From the NCBI RefSeq assembly GCF_017591425.1, contig NW_024466307.1, forward strand, positions 8,975,001 through 9,039,000: a DNA stretch of 64,000 nt. Reading direction: 5' to 3'. The position numbers and the translations under genes were made by a program. Position 1 is the first letter of the stretch, and the number at the start of each line of letters is the position of its first letter. Below the pieces are notes generated by a model, which was not told the origin of the DNA, did not search any database, and saw only the letters and a list, made by a program, of their open reading frames with translations. Shown here piece by piece: positions 1 through 13,188 of the stretch. This DNA is from Ochotona curzoniae. Taxonomy: Eukaryota; Chordata; Mammalia; Lagomorpha; Ochotonidae.

Positions 1-217
1 TGAGGATGGCCCAAAACCTTGGGACCCTGCACCCACATGGGAGACCTGGAAGAAGCTCCTGGCTCCTGGCTTTGGATGCCTCAGCCCCGGCCGTTGTGGC
101 CACTTGGGGAATGCATTAACAGATAGAATGTATTTCTTCTCTTTCCTCTCTATCTCTCCTTCTCTCTGTAAATCTGACTTTCCAATAAAAATAAATAAGT
201 CTTTTAAGAAAAAAAAA
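1..217 (+). mobile_element. Lagomorph C-SINE, young pika type, left part cut by window edge
   Basis: Starts inside the element at the 'GATGGCCCAAAACCTTGGGACC' block (positions about 5-26). It continues through 'GGAGACCTGGAAGAAGCTCC' and the CT-rich segment to the AATAAATAAG tail and poly-A at 210-221. Confidence 0.9.
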
Positions 218-221
218 AAAG

Positions 222-1784
222 ACTAGCAGGCATATTTACAAGGAGCAAAGCATTAAGATTTATTAGACTACATGGTGTCTTACAAGCTCTCCATCCTTAA
301 ACAACCTTAATTTTTTTATTACATTATTTAAGTAACTGTGCTTAGGCTATTTCTAGTACAAACATAAATTGCAAGCTTAAGAGAGAGGGAACAAAACTCA
401 CTTTCACAAATTAAAAGTCAAGAGGCTAAGACAGAGGATCAAATGGCTCATTTGGATCCGTCAGCTCAAGACTTTTCCCTATCATTCTTCCCAGTTTGTA
501 TAGGTAAGTTCGGCCCAGGGAAGGCTTGTACACTCAGCTGAACTATGCCATCTACACTTCTTCTTTCCGTGGGACCCTCCTCTCTGTTTTGACACCACTT
601 CCAATTAGTTTCCAGGGACCGCCCTACACCAAAAGTCACGTCGCTAAAGCTGATCACTAACAGCCCAGCGTTCCACCCAACTGCCTTGCATCTGCCTGCT
701 CTCAAAAGGTTGTATTTTATGCTTTACTCAAAGTTTCCTCACCTAAAGAAATTCAGTTGTGTAAAGAATGTATTGTTAAACCTCTTAGGCAATAATAAGT
801 ATGTAACAGAGTCAGCCAATGGATAATTCTTTAATACAAAGGAGTTGACTAACAACTCAATTGGCTCATTGATACAGATATTTTGGGGAAATTGGTTTTT
901 GGCACTCCCTGGAATTACTTCACTGTGTAAACACATAGAACTCAATATAAGAAAAACTAGTAAGAACACAGAGAGCAAGCACAGTGTTACAGAACCTCAG
1001 CAGAGGAAAATGCCCTGCCGTTAATCTAGCCCGGTAGCTTTCCTGGGCCAGATGAGTGTCTTAGTCTTCTTTGACACAAATAGTATATTATCTTATGAAC
1101 AGCAAAAATTCAAGAAGCACATGTTGAAGCATGTACAGTGGAACTAATGCATTGGTCTCTTTTACATCTTTCCTTATTCCATTTTTTCCGGTTTCCCACA
1201 GCCACAATCCCTGCGTCTTTGTTACTGCATGCAGAGCTGGCGGTGGGAGTTCTGAAATGGAACAATGTTAACAGCAATGCACAAGATGGACCGTGTGTAT
1301 TTGTCTCTCCCTGATTCTCCCCAAAGCTGGGGGCCTTTGATAACACAGACATAATGGAAAATATGACAAGTGCAAAATATTACCAACGGGTTATTTTTGT
1401 CTGTATTAGTATGATAACATATTTATGAGCAGTGAAGAGATAGGTCAAAACTTCTGTTGGCAGGTTAATCTAATCTAAACTGCATCTCCCTGAGCCATCC
1501 CCACTGTGTTACTCAGAGCCATAAAAGGTAAGTATTTTTGGAACAAAAATGTAGAACGCTAGTAACAGCAACAAAATATTTTGCTTTTCGTGTTTCCTAA
1601 CTTGGCGTTTAACACAATGAAATGTGACAATGATATCTGCAAAATACAATAAACATGGAAAGATACCCAATATAAACATGATTATTGCAAATGATGATTG
1701 CAAAAATGAAAATGATGTGGCCACGGTATCATCTGGGAGTCCATGACCCTGTTGTCTGTACACTATAGTAAAGACACAGTTGGT
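222..1784. other. AT-rich intergenic DNA, nothing recognised
   Basis: No repeat family, RNA gene or coding exon was recognised. Short open frames here lack codon structure or similarity to anything known to me. Confidence 0.5.
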
Positions 1785-2083
1785 GAGGCTAGCACTGTGG
1801 CACAGCACATGGAGGGGCCACTCTGCCGTGCCAGTCAGATCTTAGCTGCTCTGCTTCCAATACAGCTCCCTGCTAATGCAATCTGGCAAAGCAGAAGAAA
1901 ATTGCCCAAGTATCTGGGTCCCTATGACCCACGTAGGAGACCACATTGGAGTTCTAGGTGCCTCCTACAGCCTAGCCCAGCCCTGGCAGTTGTGGCCTTT
2001 TCAAGAGCAAAACAAAGAATGAAGATCTCTTCTTTCTCTAACTCTGCCTTTCAAATGATTAATAAATAAATAAATAAATTTAT
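1785..2083 (+). mobile_element. Older C-SINE
   Basis: Head 'GAGGCTAGCACTGTGGCACAG', then 'CAGCTCCCTGCTAATGCAAT', then the tail 'CTCTGCCTTTCAAATGATTAATAAA'. Diverged relative to the young pika copies. Confidence 0.85.
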
Positions 2084-3109
2084 TTTAAAGGCCTTTTAAA
2101 TAAAATAAAAATGGTTACCAGTATGCCTAGATGGAAGTTTGAAAAACAATTAAATAAAATTATATTTTTTTCAGTGTCCCCATAAAAGACTCATTTCATG
2201 AGACCCAGTTCTCATTTGTGTATGTTGCAAGTTGCGCTAAATGCAGCTTACAAAGAGGAAAATATCTAAATAACTCTCAGAAGTAGCATACATAGATATT
2301 ACAACTTTGTTGAGATCTCAAATCTTACATTATCTAAAGATTTAAATCACCTTAAAGCAGAATTTATTAAAATACAACACTCATATTGTGTTTATCTTTT
2401 ATGAAACTGGATGCTTCATCATTCCTAGTAACATGTTTGTATCTGATGTTATTCATATAAATAACAGCACAGTCATTTTAGGGATTAATAGAGAAACAGA
2501 CATCTGTATCAAACATTTCCCTCATTAGATATTATCATGTTAGCATATTTCTCCTATTTCTGATTTTACTGCAAAATAAAATGAGCTGATTTTTACCCTT
2601 AAGTCTCTCTATAATGCATATTGTCAATAATGCAACTACTATAATTGCACATTAGAAGAATCTCATTTTCCTCTAAAAACTACTATAGAAATTAGCCTTG
2701 ACAAGATCTCACAATACATACAAGAACCAAGATATTACTGTATCAAATTGTACCAATTACCATGTAGCACCAGATATTACTTTAAACATTATTTGAAAAT
2801 TAACTTATCCTTTTAAAAATTCCAGGCAAGATCACATGGGTCATTAGAATATTATTTGGCTTTTTTCTAAATTAGCACCAGAATGAATCAATTAACGACA
2901 ACCAGTTAGTACAAACTGTACCCTAATCAACAGTCCTAAAACTATCCAAAGTTCAAAAAATATTTTACTTTCCCTGTCAGCAAATCACATTTAGAGCTGG
3001 TGGAATAAAAACTGGTGTAGTTTTCAGAAGCCTATCTGGTACTACACACCAAGTATTAATGCTCATTGTTTTGATAAGTGATCCTATGGAAATACTCCAT
3101 AATGAAAAC
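2084..3109. other. AT-rich intergenic DNA, nothing recognised
   Basis: Repeat-poor AT-rich sequence with no gene or known element seen. Confidence 0.5.
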
Positions 3110-3350
3110 ATGGCTAGTATCTTGGCATAGCACATGAAACCTCCACCTGCAGGATTTGCATTCTATCCAGCTGCCGGTACAAGTCCCAGCTGTTCCACTT
3201 CTGATCCAGCTCCCTGCTAATAACCTGGGAAGGCAAAAACACATGGTCTGAGTCCTTGAGCCCCTGCACCCTTGTGGGAGACCCTTTCTCTCTCATTCTC
3301 TCCCTGTACCTTCTGCTTTTCAACTAAAAATAAATTAAATCTTTTTAAAA
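3110..3350 (+). mobile_element. Older C-SINE, internally shortened
   Basis: Contains 'GTCCCAGCTGTTCCACTTCTGA', 'CAGCTCCCTGCTAATAACCTGG' and a tail with AAATAAATTAAATC. The middle 'GGAAGAAGCTCC...GTTGTGG' section is missing between the GGGAGACC block and the CT-rich end. Confidence 0.85.
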
Positions 3351-3692
3351 GAATTTAAGTTTTATGTATAAATATGTACATCCCAACATTACTCACAGGA
3401 GCAAATTGTCGGAAAATGTCCAACTATCAAAAGAGCTTAATGTAAAAAAAAAAACCACCTATGTAGCCAATGTAATCATTTAAGTCATAATATTCATAAA
3501 ATATAAAGAACTAATAAAATTCACAGTACAACTCTGTTATGTATACATAATATATAAAAGTAACTAGTGATGATCTTTGATTCCTGGTGACATCCACAGA
3601 TTTTTATCATACCTATAAAGCATTCCAGTGAGTTTAGAAATTTATAAACACCATCACCCAGAAAATCAATGTTGGGAGCAAATCAAAAGCTC

Positions 3693-3985
3693 TGTCTTAT
3701 TTAAAAGGCAGAAATGGCAGAGAAAGCGAGTGACAGAGACTCACTGGTCCACTACCCAGATGACTGCAAGGACCAGGTCCGGGCAAGAGCAGAGCCAGGA
3801 GCCTGGAACTTCATCCACAGGACTAACAGGGGCCCAACACTTGGGTCATCTTCCACTGCTTTCCCGAGCATGTTAACAGTGAGGTGGGTGAGGAGCAAAG
3901 CAGCCATGACTAGAACCAGCATTCTGAAATGGGATGCCAGCATCACGGGCAGACTGCATGTACCACAGCAGCTGCCCAGGAGTGA
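3693..3985 (-). mobile_element. Older C-SINE, reverse orientation
   Basis: Reads as a reversed C-SINE: 'TTAAAAGGCAGAAATGGCAGAGA', then 'TCTTCCACTGCTTTCCCGAG', then 'CTGAAATGGGATGCCAGCATC'. Ends are approximate. Confidence 0.8.
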
Positions 3986-4079
3986 TGATTCAGACAGGAT
4001 TTGAATCCCCAACTCACACGACATTTGAACCCTGAAAGTCTTATGCAAATGTTTCGTTGATTAAGTGAGGAGACTTCAT

Positions 4080-4154
4080 ATCCCTCTCTCTCCCTCTCTC
4101 TCTCTCTCCCTCTCTCTCTCTCTCTCTCCCTCTCTCTCTCCCTCTCTCTCTCTC
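4080..4154. repeat. (CT)n/(CCCTCT)n microsatellite
   Basis: An imperfect CT repeat of about 75 bases with periodic CCC interruptions. Confidence 0.97.
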
Positions 4155-7100
4155 AGGTCCTGGCTGGCAGTCTGATCATCCCTGCACTATTCTCCAGCTT
4201 AACCAGAAGCCTGAACTAAAGGAGCCAACTCCAAATCATACATGCAAATAAAGCCTCTCCTTTCTGCAGATCTTCTCTCCGAGAAGCTGATTCATATAAA
4301 TCTACTTCTTTACATAAAACACGATGTGACACCAAAAACAGTTAAAAGCCACAGATCAAGAGCACACTATAGACATGACTGCTGCACGTTTTCGACACGC
4401 AGTAGAAGGCTAAAACACCTCTAGAGCTAATTCAGAAAGGAAAGTGTGTTCTGCATGAAAAACAAAGGGAAAGCTCTTGTTTTCACCCTTCTCTTCATGT
4501 GCTGCCTTTGTTGTTGTGCTTATGTTGGCCAATACTAGAAGAGTACCACAAACTGAATGACATGAACGCAACTGGGGATGGAATGACAGTTCAGCACATG
4601 GGCACGAATGGCAATGGGAATTGCCCTTTGTAAGCTAAAGGTTCTTAGAAAAAAATCAACAGGTGTCCTGCTGGATAATTCTCTTCAGAATGCAGAATTT
4701 AGTTTTTTTTAATATTCCTTTCGTTAATCTTCACTTGCTATAATTCAGCAAGATATTTACTAAACTTCACACAATAAAGCTGGATTTTATATTCCTACTT
4801 TCAGTAGGATTTAATTCTTATTTTTTTTAACACACTTACTTTATGCGATCCTGCCCCACCAAACTTACTATATGCGCCTCATGCCAACTGTAACTAAAGT
4901 GCTATCATTCCACACCATTACATTATACAATAGCCAAGTTTCAGATTTTACAGTGTCTGATTACTCAAATCACATTAGCTCAGTACTAGTGGTTTAGTCA
5001 CCGTATCAACTATTGGCATTAAATCTTTGAATCCAATGAAAGTTAACAGTGCTGTTTTTATGTTGTGCAAAAAAAAAAAATCAGTCTGTTTTCCCTTTTT
5101 TGATTACAGTTCATTTAAGGGAAAAATGTTGCTGTATGGCTTGACAATATTTTATGTGTCTTCGGCTGATAGAACACACAAAGTGTTTGAATAGGCCCAT
5201 TTATTTGAGCAGACGTATTAAATAATACTTTAAATGTGAACATGCATGTCATAAATTTTGTAGTCTCTTTAAAGTAGGATAAATCTGCTATTTAAAGTAG
5301 TCTTTGTTCAAAGCAATTTTTTTCCTAACAGTCATAAAGGGACCCTGGTTTGTGCAGCATGAACAATGCCAGCATCATCATTTTAATGTTATCCATATGG
5401 GCTTCTAATAATAGATAAGAGTCTACATTTGTATTATATGTCTTAGAGACTTTTAAAATCTAGATAAGGGAAGGCTGATTTCATTGGCCCCATACTTAAA
5501 GGAAAGCAGATCCTAATTAAAAGAATTCTGTTCTGAATTAACTAGTTTGACATGTGCTAATTGACAGTTCCTGTGAAATGGTTCTAATTAAAGTCAATAT
5601 GTCTTTTTCAATTAAAAGGAAATTAAGAATATACTAATATACATTAACAACTTAATCTGCCTTCAATATCCCATACATCAGCTGCTTTTCCCCCCTGACG
5701 TTATTGGAGAACCATCTGACATGAATCATCTACTGTTTGCTTATGGCGTCTCATTATTACTTCACACAAGCACAGCAGTAGTAGATACCCCCTTGAGGAA
5801 GCAGATAACCTGCACAGGCTTTGGTTTTCCCAAACTCCTAACTCTCAGTTCACAAAATATAAATCTACTATTTTGAATCAAAAAAAAAACCCAACATTTC
5901 TTAATCAAAAATCTTTGCTAACCGAACATAAAGACAAGTGTTCTCAATTAGCTGGTCTCTTTTACTACAGACCATAGAGGTAATTGCATTCTTCTGGAAG
6001 GAGGCTGGACATGTTTTCAGCATTTGACTGGATCCAAGGAAAAAGCTTGATTTGAGCAGCATACAACAATACATCTTTCAAAGCCTAGTCTGGCAGTCTC
6101 AGGTGGGAATACTTTCCATTGTATACACAACAAGAAAATAGAAAGTAAAATTATGTAAATGCCAGGACCAACAGAAGGCTTATCATACTCAATGGAAATG
6201 TAGCATTAGAGAAGCTGTTTATAGCAACATAATTAAATATTCAAGTGTACATTATGAAAGCTGTGGTGTTGGCAATTTTAGCACTAGAGAAAGTAATAAC
6301 AAACTGAAACATTGATACTAATGTACACAGCATTAACATCACATGGAGAACCATGAAAAAGATTAAAACTATTTGTTTCTTAGTAGGTGATTATAACTTA
6401 GACATTTTAATTATAATAAAAGATTTTAAAGGGGCTTAAAGCCATCAAGATACTAAATGCACGTTTTTCAAATCCTGTAGCTAATAATTTGACAGGCACT
6501 CTATCACAACGTTTTCCAGAGTTTAAAATTCAATCATAAATGGAGAATTTTACTTACTTTCACCAAAGCTAGTATAGTCATGTTGAATACAGATCAAGAA
6601 AAAAGGTGAACTTTGTTCACGTACAGTTTTAAAAGGTGGAATTTGCTGTCCTCTGTAGCACCCAGAGATGTGTGGGAAAGACAGACAGCCAGGCAATCAG
6701 CCAGGGTCTCTCTCTCTGAAAGTATTTTGCCCCCAAACACACTCTACTATTCTTTTCCAAAAAGTCACCAAAAACTCTCATTAAAAAAAAAAATCATGAT
6801 AAATGGAGCTCTAAACGCTGCTAAAATCTACTGAATTTCAAGAATGAGTAAACGCCTATGAACCCACCCTCAGTAAAGCACCTCCTTAAAATTACAAATA
6901 GAATCAGATGCAACAATCAAAAAGCAGTGCTGTTTATCACCATGTGGAGCCCCTCGTTTGATTTCCAATCCTAGTATCTTGCTCCTCAGGCTGGCAAAGC
7001 CTGGAAATGCTGCCGTAACAGCATGTACTCAGCTTTTTTCAATGGGAAAGAAGCCAATACAGCAACTTTTCTGTCCAATTAAAGCTCATTGTCTAAAGCA

Positions 7101-7665
7101 GACCTACACAACATACGGGCTGCAGACTGCACCCAGCCAGGAGGCAATTGTTCATGACCCACCCACAGATTTGGGAAGCAGGAAAGACAGACAAGATGGC
7201 ACCCGTGTGAGCAACAAGAGATAAGGCTGTTCCACAGACTCTGCCTCACGATTTACATGTTACATTGACAATGCCACATATCTAAACTCAGAGTGGCAAG
7301 CAACATCGTCTGCCAATCCTTCCAGCAGAGGCTTTCACCATTGCCAGTGTTGAACTAATACAAAAACCCACTGAAGGACAGAACCAGCATTGAACGGAAA
7401 GGGAAAATCCTAGAGCACCCATCTGAAAGCTTTAAAAATTTTTCAACAATCGAGTTCAATTTTTGAACATATTTATTAATGACTTTCAAGGTTTATGCTT
7501 TCTTATAAGAGCTTATTTTCTTCTCTACATCTTGTTCAATTCCCGAGAAGTGACTATATAACTTCTGTTCAAATTAGAACACTTTTATGTATGCACATGG
7601 AAGCCAGTGATATGAATCCTGGTGGAATGGGCAGTTCCAGGACCTCATCCCTTGTCAAGGACTGT
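4155..7665. other. Repeat-poor AT-rich intergenic block, candidate enhancer DNA
   Basis: No transposon is recognisable over about 3.5 kb, which is unusual in this SINE-dense half. Homeodomain-type motifs cluster at 5514-5630, with TAATTA at 5514-5519 and 5585-5590 plus further ATTAA/CAATTA. No protein-coding exon was found. Regulatory function is inferred only from the lack of repeats and motif density. Confidence 0.4.
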
Positions 7666-8030
7666 AAGAATCAAATATTTCGGAGCCCAGCACGATAGCA
7701 TAGTGTTAAACTTCTCACCTTGCATGCATTGGGATCCCATATGGAAGCTGGTTCTAATCCTGGCAACCCTGCTTCCCTTCCAGCTCCCTGCCTGTGGCCT
7801 GGGACAGCAGTTGAGAATGGCCCAAATCCTTGGGACCCTGCACCTGCGTGGGAGACCTGGAAGAGCTCAAGGCTTCTGGCTTCGGATTGGCTCAGCTCCA
7901 GCCGCTGTGGTCACTTGGGGAGTGAATCATCAGACGGAAGATCTTCCTCTCTGTCTCTCCTCCTCTCTGTATATCCACCTTTCCAGCAAAAATAAATAAA
8001 TCTTAAAAAAAAAAAAGAATCAACTATTTC
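7666..8030 (+). mobile_element. Full-length young pika C-SINE with target-site duplications
   Basis: The element spans 7682-8014 with head, 'GGGATCCCATATGG' block, CT-rich segment and poly-A. It is flanked by 16-base direct repeats at 7666-7681 (AAGAATCAAATATTTC) and 8015-8030 (AAGAATCAACTATTTC) that differ at one base. That is a clear L1-mediated insertion. Confidence 0.97.
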
Positions 8031-9131
8031 AGCTCTCTGAATTCTAGCTGAACATATGCAGTATCCAGTTGTATGTTTGATGAATAAAGAGACCAATAGC
8101 ATCACAAATAGCAACTACAATCCTTAAACTTCACAGCAAAAAGCCGTGGGAACACAGTGTGTGTGTTTCTAGTGTAGCGTGTGACCACAGGGACTTTGTC
8201 AGCAACTAAAACCTTGGGTTCTGTGTTTGGATCTGATCGGTACACTTTGATGAGGAGTCAGCACAGAGATCAGCCAATGATTCAACCCTCATGAGCCAAA
8301 CCAAACTGCTTGCCACTGTTAGTTCAGTGGCAAGCATGAATATAAAACAGCACCGACTTCACCAATCACACATGACAAAGAACACAATCTTTGTAAGACA
8401 ATATGAAAAAAAGTAACTTAACAAATGAAAGGTTGCAGCCTTCAACAAGCACCAGCAATCTTTGATATAAGGGGTAGAATCTGGTTGTAAGAATATCACA
8501 TTGTATTTTTCAAAATGTCAAGTCCTCAACTTAGGAAGTAGAATGTACACAAAGAGATAAGAAAATATAATCCATCCAGAAGGAAAAAATGACCGATTTC
8601 AAAGACTTCAGTCATTTTGAATATACTCAAAGGGAGCTGAAGGAAGCCATTGATCAATAACTGAAACAAAGAAATCAGACAAATTATGTAAAGAATATCA
8701 ACAAAGGGATTGGAATTACTTTTTTTAAGGAGCAAAGTAGAATTTCTGAAACTGAAATGCACAGCAAATGAAACAAGGAGTCAGCAGAAATATCTGACAA
8801 CCGATTTGAGCGAGCAAGATTCATCAAACATCTAAACAGAGAAATTGTACTCACCCATACTGAGGAAGAGAAAGAAAATGAACTAAGAAAAATTAACTGG
8901 ACCTAGGAAACACCATCGGGTGTACGATATGTACATCATAGATATTAAAGAAAGAAAGGAAATGAGCAGAAAAAGAAACTTAAAAGAAACATTATCCAAC
9001 AACATCTCTTATCTGATGAAAGACATAACTATACACATCCAGGAATCTCAACACCAAGCAGCACTAAATGTCAAAGCATTGATGGACAAACAGAACACCT
9101 TCAAAACAGCGAAAGAGAAGGAATCCTTTAC

Positions 9132-9590
9132 ATACAAAAGATGTTGTAAAGGTACATGGGAAAATGTCTGTTGAAAAAAACAGACATGCCTTTAAAAATA
9201 GACCATAATAACTGTATCCTGTTTAATTACATTTAAAAAAAAATATTGAAAAGACAGATTTACAGAGAGAAGAATCAGAGGGAAATTCTGTCCACTGATT
9301 CACTCCCCAAGAGGCAACAACAGCTGGAGCTGAGCTGATCCAAAACCAGAAGCCAGGAGCTTCTTCCAGGTCTCCCATGCAGGTGTAGGGTCCCACAGCT
9401 TTGGACCATCTTCTACTGCTTTCGCAGGCCACAAGCAGGGAGCTGGATCAGAAGCGGGGCTGTAAGGATGCAGACCGTACACACATGGGATCCTGGAACT
9501 TGCAAGGCCAAGATTTAGCCACTGAGCCATCATGCCAGCCCCTTATTACATTTTGTTCATGGACTTTTTGAAATACCTTCATACAAAGCA
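9132..9590. mobile_element. Tc1/mariner-like MITE remnant inserted in the ancient L1 (contains a SINE)
   Basis: After removing the SINE at 9235-9542, the flanks read 'GGTACATGGGAAAATGTCTG' (from 9151) and 'CATGGACTTTTTGAAATACC' (from about 9559). These are weak inverted copies of the same end as the MITEs at 22,817-23,486 and 42,289. They sit exactly where L1 homology is interrupted. Boundaries uncertain. Confidence 0.5.
9223..9553 (-). mobile_element. Pika C-SINE, reverse, with target-site duplication
   Basis: The reversed element spans 9235-9542 ('CTTCTTCCAGGTCTCCCATG', 'CTTTCGCAGGCCACAAGCAG'). The flanks TTAATTACATTT (9223-9234) and TTATTACATTT (9543-9553) are target-site duplications. 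Confidence 0.93.
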
Positions 9591-10020
9591 TCCTCAAGAT
9601 TAATAACATATTAATTTTTAGTCAGAAAAGCTTGGAAATCAAAATCAACAAGCTTAAATATTTTAAATGCAGAAAGACAAGGGATGGACTTGGGCAAGAG
9701 TAGAGTCAATGTTTCTAATCGAAGCCAAGTAGGTATCAAGTTATAAACTGTTATAAATTTAGTATATTAGTTGCAACCCTCAGGAATTCCCAAGGAAATC
9801 GTTTTAAGAATGAAAAAGCGAAATGGTGTACTAGAAAAAAAAAATCACTCAACCACAAGGGAAGTAAAACTGGAGGAACTGAGGAGCAAAAATAATACAA
9901 CACATGGAGAGCACATACCAAAATGACAGACAGTCACTCATTATCAGTAAGCCCTTTATATCAATCAACTTCACCGATTAAAACACACAGATGGACATAA
10001 TGAGTCTTTTGAAAACGTGA

Positions 10021-10197
10021 GCCACTGAAGATAGTGGTTCAGGTGCTACTTGGGACACTGTTTCCCATACTGGATTGTCTGGGAAATAATCCAGCAAAGG
10101 GAGATCTCCCTGTCTGTCAGTCTTTCAGCCTCCCTTCCTTCCTCCCTCTTTCTCTCTCCCCACACCACCCAGTTTTTAAATAACTAAAAACATTAAA
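10021..10197 (+). mobile_element. Short C-SINE with large internal deletion
   Basis: A C-SINE-like head ('CACTGAAGATAGTGGTTCAGG') joins a CT-rich tail ('TCCCTGTCTGTCAGTC') without the middle. It lies in a break of the ancient L1. Confidence 0.5.
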
Positions 10198-11907
10198 AAT
10201 AAGACATGATCCACTATATGTTGTTTATAAGAGTCTGATGCTAGACCCTAAGATACAAATAAATTAAATGTGAAACGATGGATAAAGACATTCCATGCAA
10301 ATAATAACCAAAAGAGTCAACTCAAGTGTACTATAACTGAGTAAATTGTTAGTATATGAAAATTATTGCAAGAAACAAGGACATTTTATAATAGCAAAAG
10401 AATGAATTCATCAGGATGATAAAACAAGTCTACCAATTATATGTCAATGATTATATCAGTATAAAAATTACCAAACACCAGACTCAACATGTAGAACACA
10501 AAACAGTGAGACTGAAGCCAAACACAGCTAGAATACTTGATGAAGGATTCAATGGCCCACTTTCAATAATGGATAAAATAGGTAGACAGAAAATCAGTAA
10601 GGCAATGAAAGACTTGAACACTACTAGGAACCAACAAGACCTGTCAGACATCTACAAACCACGACACCTGAAATTGGTAGACTATATATTCCTCTCAGCT
10701 TCACACAGAATGCTTTCCAGAATAAAGCAATATTGATTCTCAACAAATTTTAAATGTAGAGGCCATACAAAATATCTACTTCAACCACAATAACGTAAAA
10801 CTGAAGTCAATAACAAAAGAAAAAAAAAAGTCTAAATTCCCAAATACACAGAAATGTGACATCCAAATAGCCAAATGTTCTTTTAAGGAAGAAAATTAGA
10901 AAATAGTTTCAGGTAAATACAAATGAAAATGCAACAGACCAAAACATACAGGATGCTAGAAAAGCAGTGATCAGAGGGAACTTCATAGCTATAAACATCA
11001 AGAACTAAATCTCAAGCCAACAAATAACATGTTACCTTAAGGAACTAGATAAAGTAGCATAAACCAAACGCAAAACTGATAGAAGGAAGAAAATAAAAAT
11101 CAGAGTAAAAATAAGTAAAATAGAGAAAACAGAGATTCAACAAATCAAATCTGGTACTTGGAAGAATTCAACTCTAAGATTAACACACACACAAAGTTCG
11201 GCATTCCCATACAGCAACAATGAAAAGCCTGCAAAGGAAAAAATACTCAAGAATGAATTTAACGAAGGAGTAAAAGATTTGTATGATGGAAATTTTAAAA
11301 ACATTGCTGAAAGAAATTTTTAAAAACTGAATAAATGAAAATGTACTTCACATTAATAAGTTGGACAACTTCACAAGGGAATCTAAAGTTCTTCAAATTC
11401 AAGTGGATTCATGTGGCCAAAAGACCCCAAATAGGCAAAGCAATATTTTAAAACTAAGACTTAGGCGAGGGAGCCACAGTTCCCAAGTACAAAACCTGCT
11501 ACAAAGCTGAAGAAACCCAAACTGTGCTACTGACATAAAAACAAATGAACTCATAGAATAGTCTAAGAATCCAGAAGTAAACCTAAACATCCATAGCTCA
11601 TTGATTTCTGATAATAGTGCAGGATCAATCAACAGGAAAAAATTCTTTAGCAGTAGGTACAAATGAGTAACCACATAGAAAATAAAGAAATTTCCCCCCA
11701 ACTCATTCCTTATACAAAAGTAACTTAAAGTGGATTAATTACCTAAATATGAAAGTTATTATGAAAGTATTGCAAGAGATCATTCAGCTATATCTTCATG
11801 CCAGATTTCAAATCATATCCTTACATCTGCACAAAATCATTAGCAATAAAAGTAAAAATAAGTATGTTGGACTCCATAAAAATTTAAATCTTTTGTACAC
11901 TGCACAC

Positions 11908-12327
11908 TGTACTGTTCGGATGTGGTTTGTCCCCAAGGCTTCATGTGTTGGATGCTAGGTCCCAAGGAGGTACTGGGACGTTTAAGGGGTGGAGCCTACT
12001 GAAAGGGAATTAGGTCAGGAAGACACTATTCTCAGGGGGAAAACAAAGCACATTTCAGTTCTTGCAGAACTCTAGTTAGTTCCCATGAGAGTGAGCTGTC
12101 TATAAGGATAAGGCTGACAAGGACAATCTTCGGTTCCCTATCTTATAATCTCTCTCTGCTTCATGTTCTCACCATTTCATTCCCCATGTTGTGATCTAGT
12201 CCAGATGGACCTCACTGAAGACCCACAAACAGGACTGCCCAATATTGGACTCTGAGCCTTCAAAACTGTGAACTAGATAAACCACTTCTCCCTATAAGTA
12301 CTCAACTCATGTATTTCCTTTAAAAGA
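11908..12327 (+). mobile_element. ERVL-MaLR-type solo LTR (MST/THE1-like)
   Basis: The start 'GTTCGGATGTGGTTTGTCCCC', the internal 'TAGTTCCCATGAGAGTGAGC' and the end 'TAGATAAACCACTTCTCC' then 'CATGTATTTCCTTTAA' follow the order of MST/THE1 LTRs ('GTTTGGATGT...', 'AATAAACCTCTTTTC', 'CAGGTATTCCTTTA'). It is inserted in the ancient L1. No internal retroviral sequence is present. Confidence 0.75.
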
Positions 12328-12328
12328 G

Positions 12329-12648
12329 AGAGATTGATTTATTTATATATTCAAAAGGCAGAGTTATACAAAGAGGCAGAGGGCGAGAGATCTTCCATTG
12401 CTGGGTCATTCTCCAAATGACCACAGCAGCTAGCTTGGGCCAAGCTGAAGCCAGCAGCCAGGAGCTTCATCTAGGTCTTTTATGTGGGTACAGGGACCCA
12501 GTCAGTTCACCTGTGTTCTTCTGCTTTTCCAGGTGCACTAGTAGGGAGCTGGATTGGAAATGGAGATTCCGATCAGCATCCATATGGGATATTAGTGTCA
12601 AAATCAGCAATGCTGGTGTTGCTCAAGCATCTTTTTGCAGCACCAGAA
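12329..12648 (-). mobile_element. Older C-SINE, reverse, at the LTR 3' edge
   Basis: Reversed C-SINE with 'GATTTATTTATATATTCAAAAGG' at its start, then 'AGCCAGGAGCTTCATCTAGG', then 'AGGGAGCTGGATTGGAAATGG'. L1 sequence resumes directly after it. Confidence 0.85.
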
Positions 12649-12857
12649 AATTGACTCATTTATGTATCAAAAATATTTTAAATAATGTGCAAAAATCAGT
12701 GATTGAATGAGAGAGCATTTTTGTACATCACATATCTGATAAGGTATTAGCATTACGAATACATGAAGAACCTTTAATGTTCAACAATAAGTACACAAAT
12801 AACCCATGTAAATATGTAATGGCATGAATAAACATTTCCCCAAACAAGATATGCAAA

Positions 12858-13188
12858 GGGAGGTATCTGGTACAGCAGGCAGGCTGCTGCTTGGGACACC
12901 CACACCTGTACTGAAGGGCCTAGCTTCTAGACCTACCTGCATTGCAGCTTCTACCTGTCCCCATCTCAGCTCCCTACAGGTGCACATCTTGGAAGACAGC
13001 AGAGGATGACGCAAGCACTTAGGTCCTCCCACCAGTGGACCTAATCCACATTGAGTTCCAGATCCCTGCTTTTAGCCTGGCCTAGTCTTGGCTGCTATGG
13101 TTATCCAGGGAGTGGACCAGAAGGCAGAAGATTCTCTCTTTCCTTCTGTTTATATCTCAAATAGAATGAAAGTAATACTCTTTAAATT
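12858..13188 (+). mobile_element. Older C-SINE inside ancient L1 3' region
   Basis: Diverged plus-strand copy: 'CATCTCAGCTCCCTACAGG', 'GACAGCAGAGGATGACGCAAG', 'TCCAGGGAGTGGACCAGAAGG'. L1 homology stops before it and resumes after it. Confidence 0.8.

Noticed and set aside
4080..4154. Possible array or CRISPR-like periodicity
   Set aside because: It is a simple CT microsatellite; no spacer-repeat structure exists anywhere in the window.
10416..10736. 106-codon open frame with L1 endonuclease-like words
   Set aside because: It is a surviving fragment of the ancient L1 ORF2, not a host gene.
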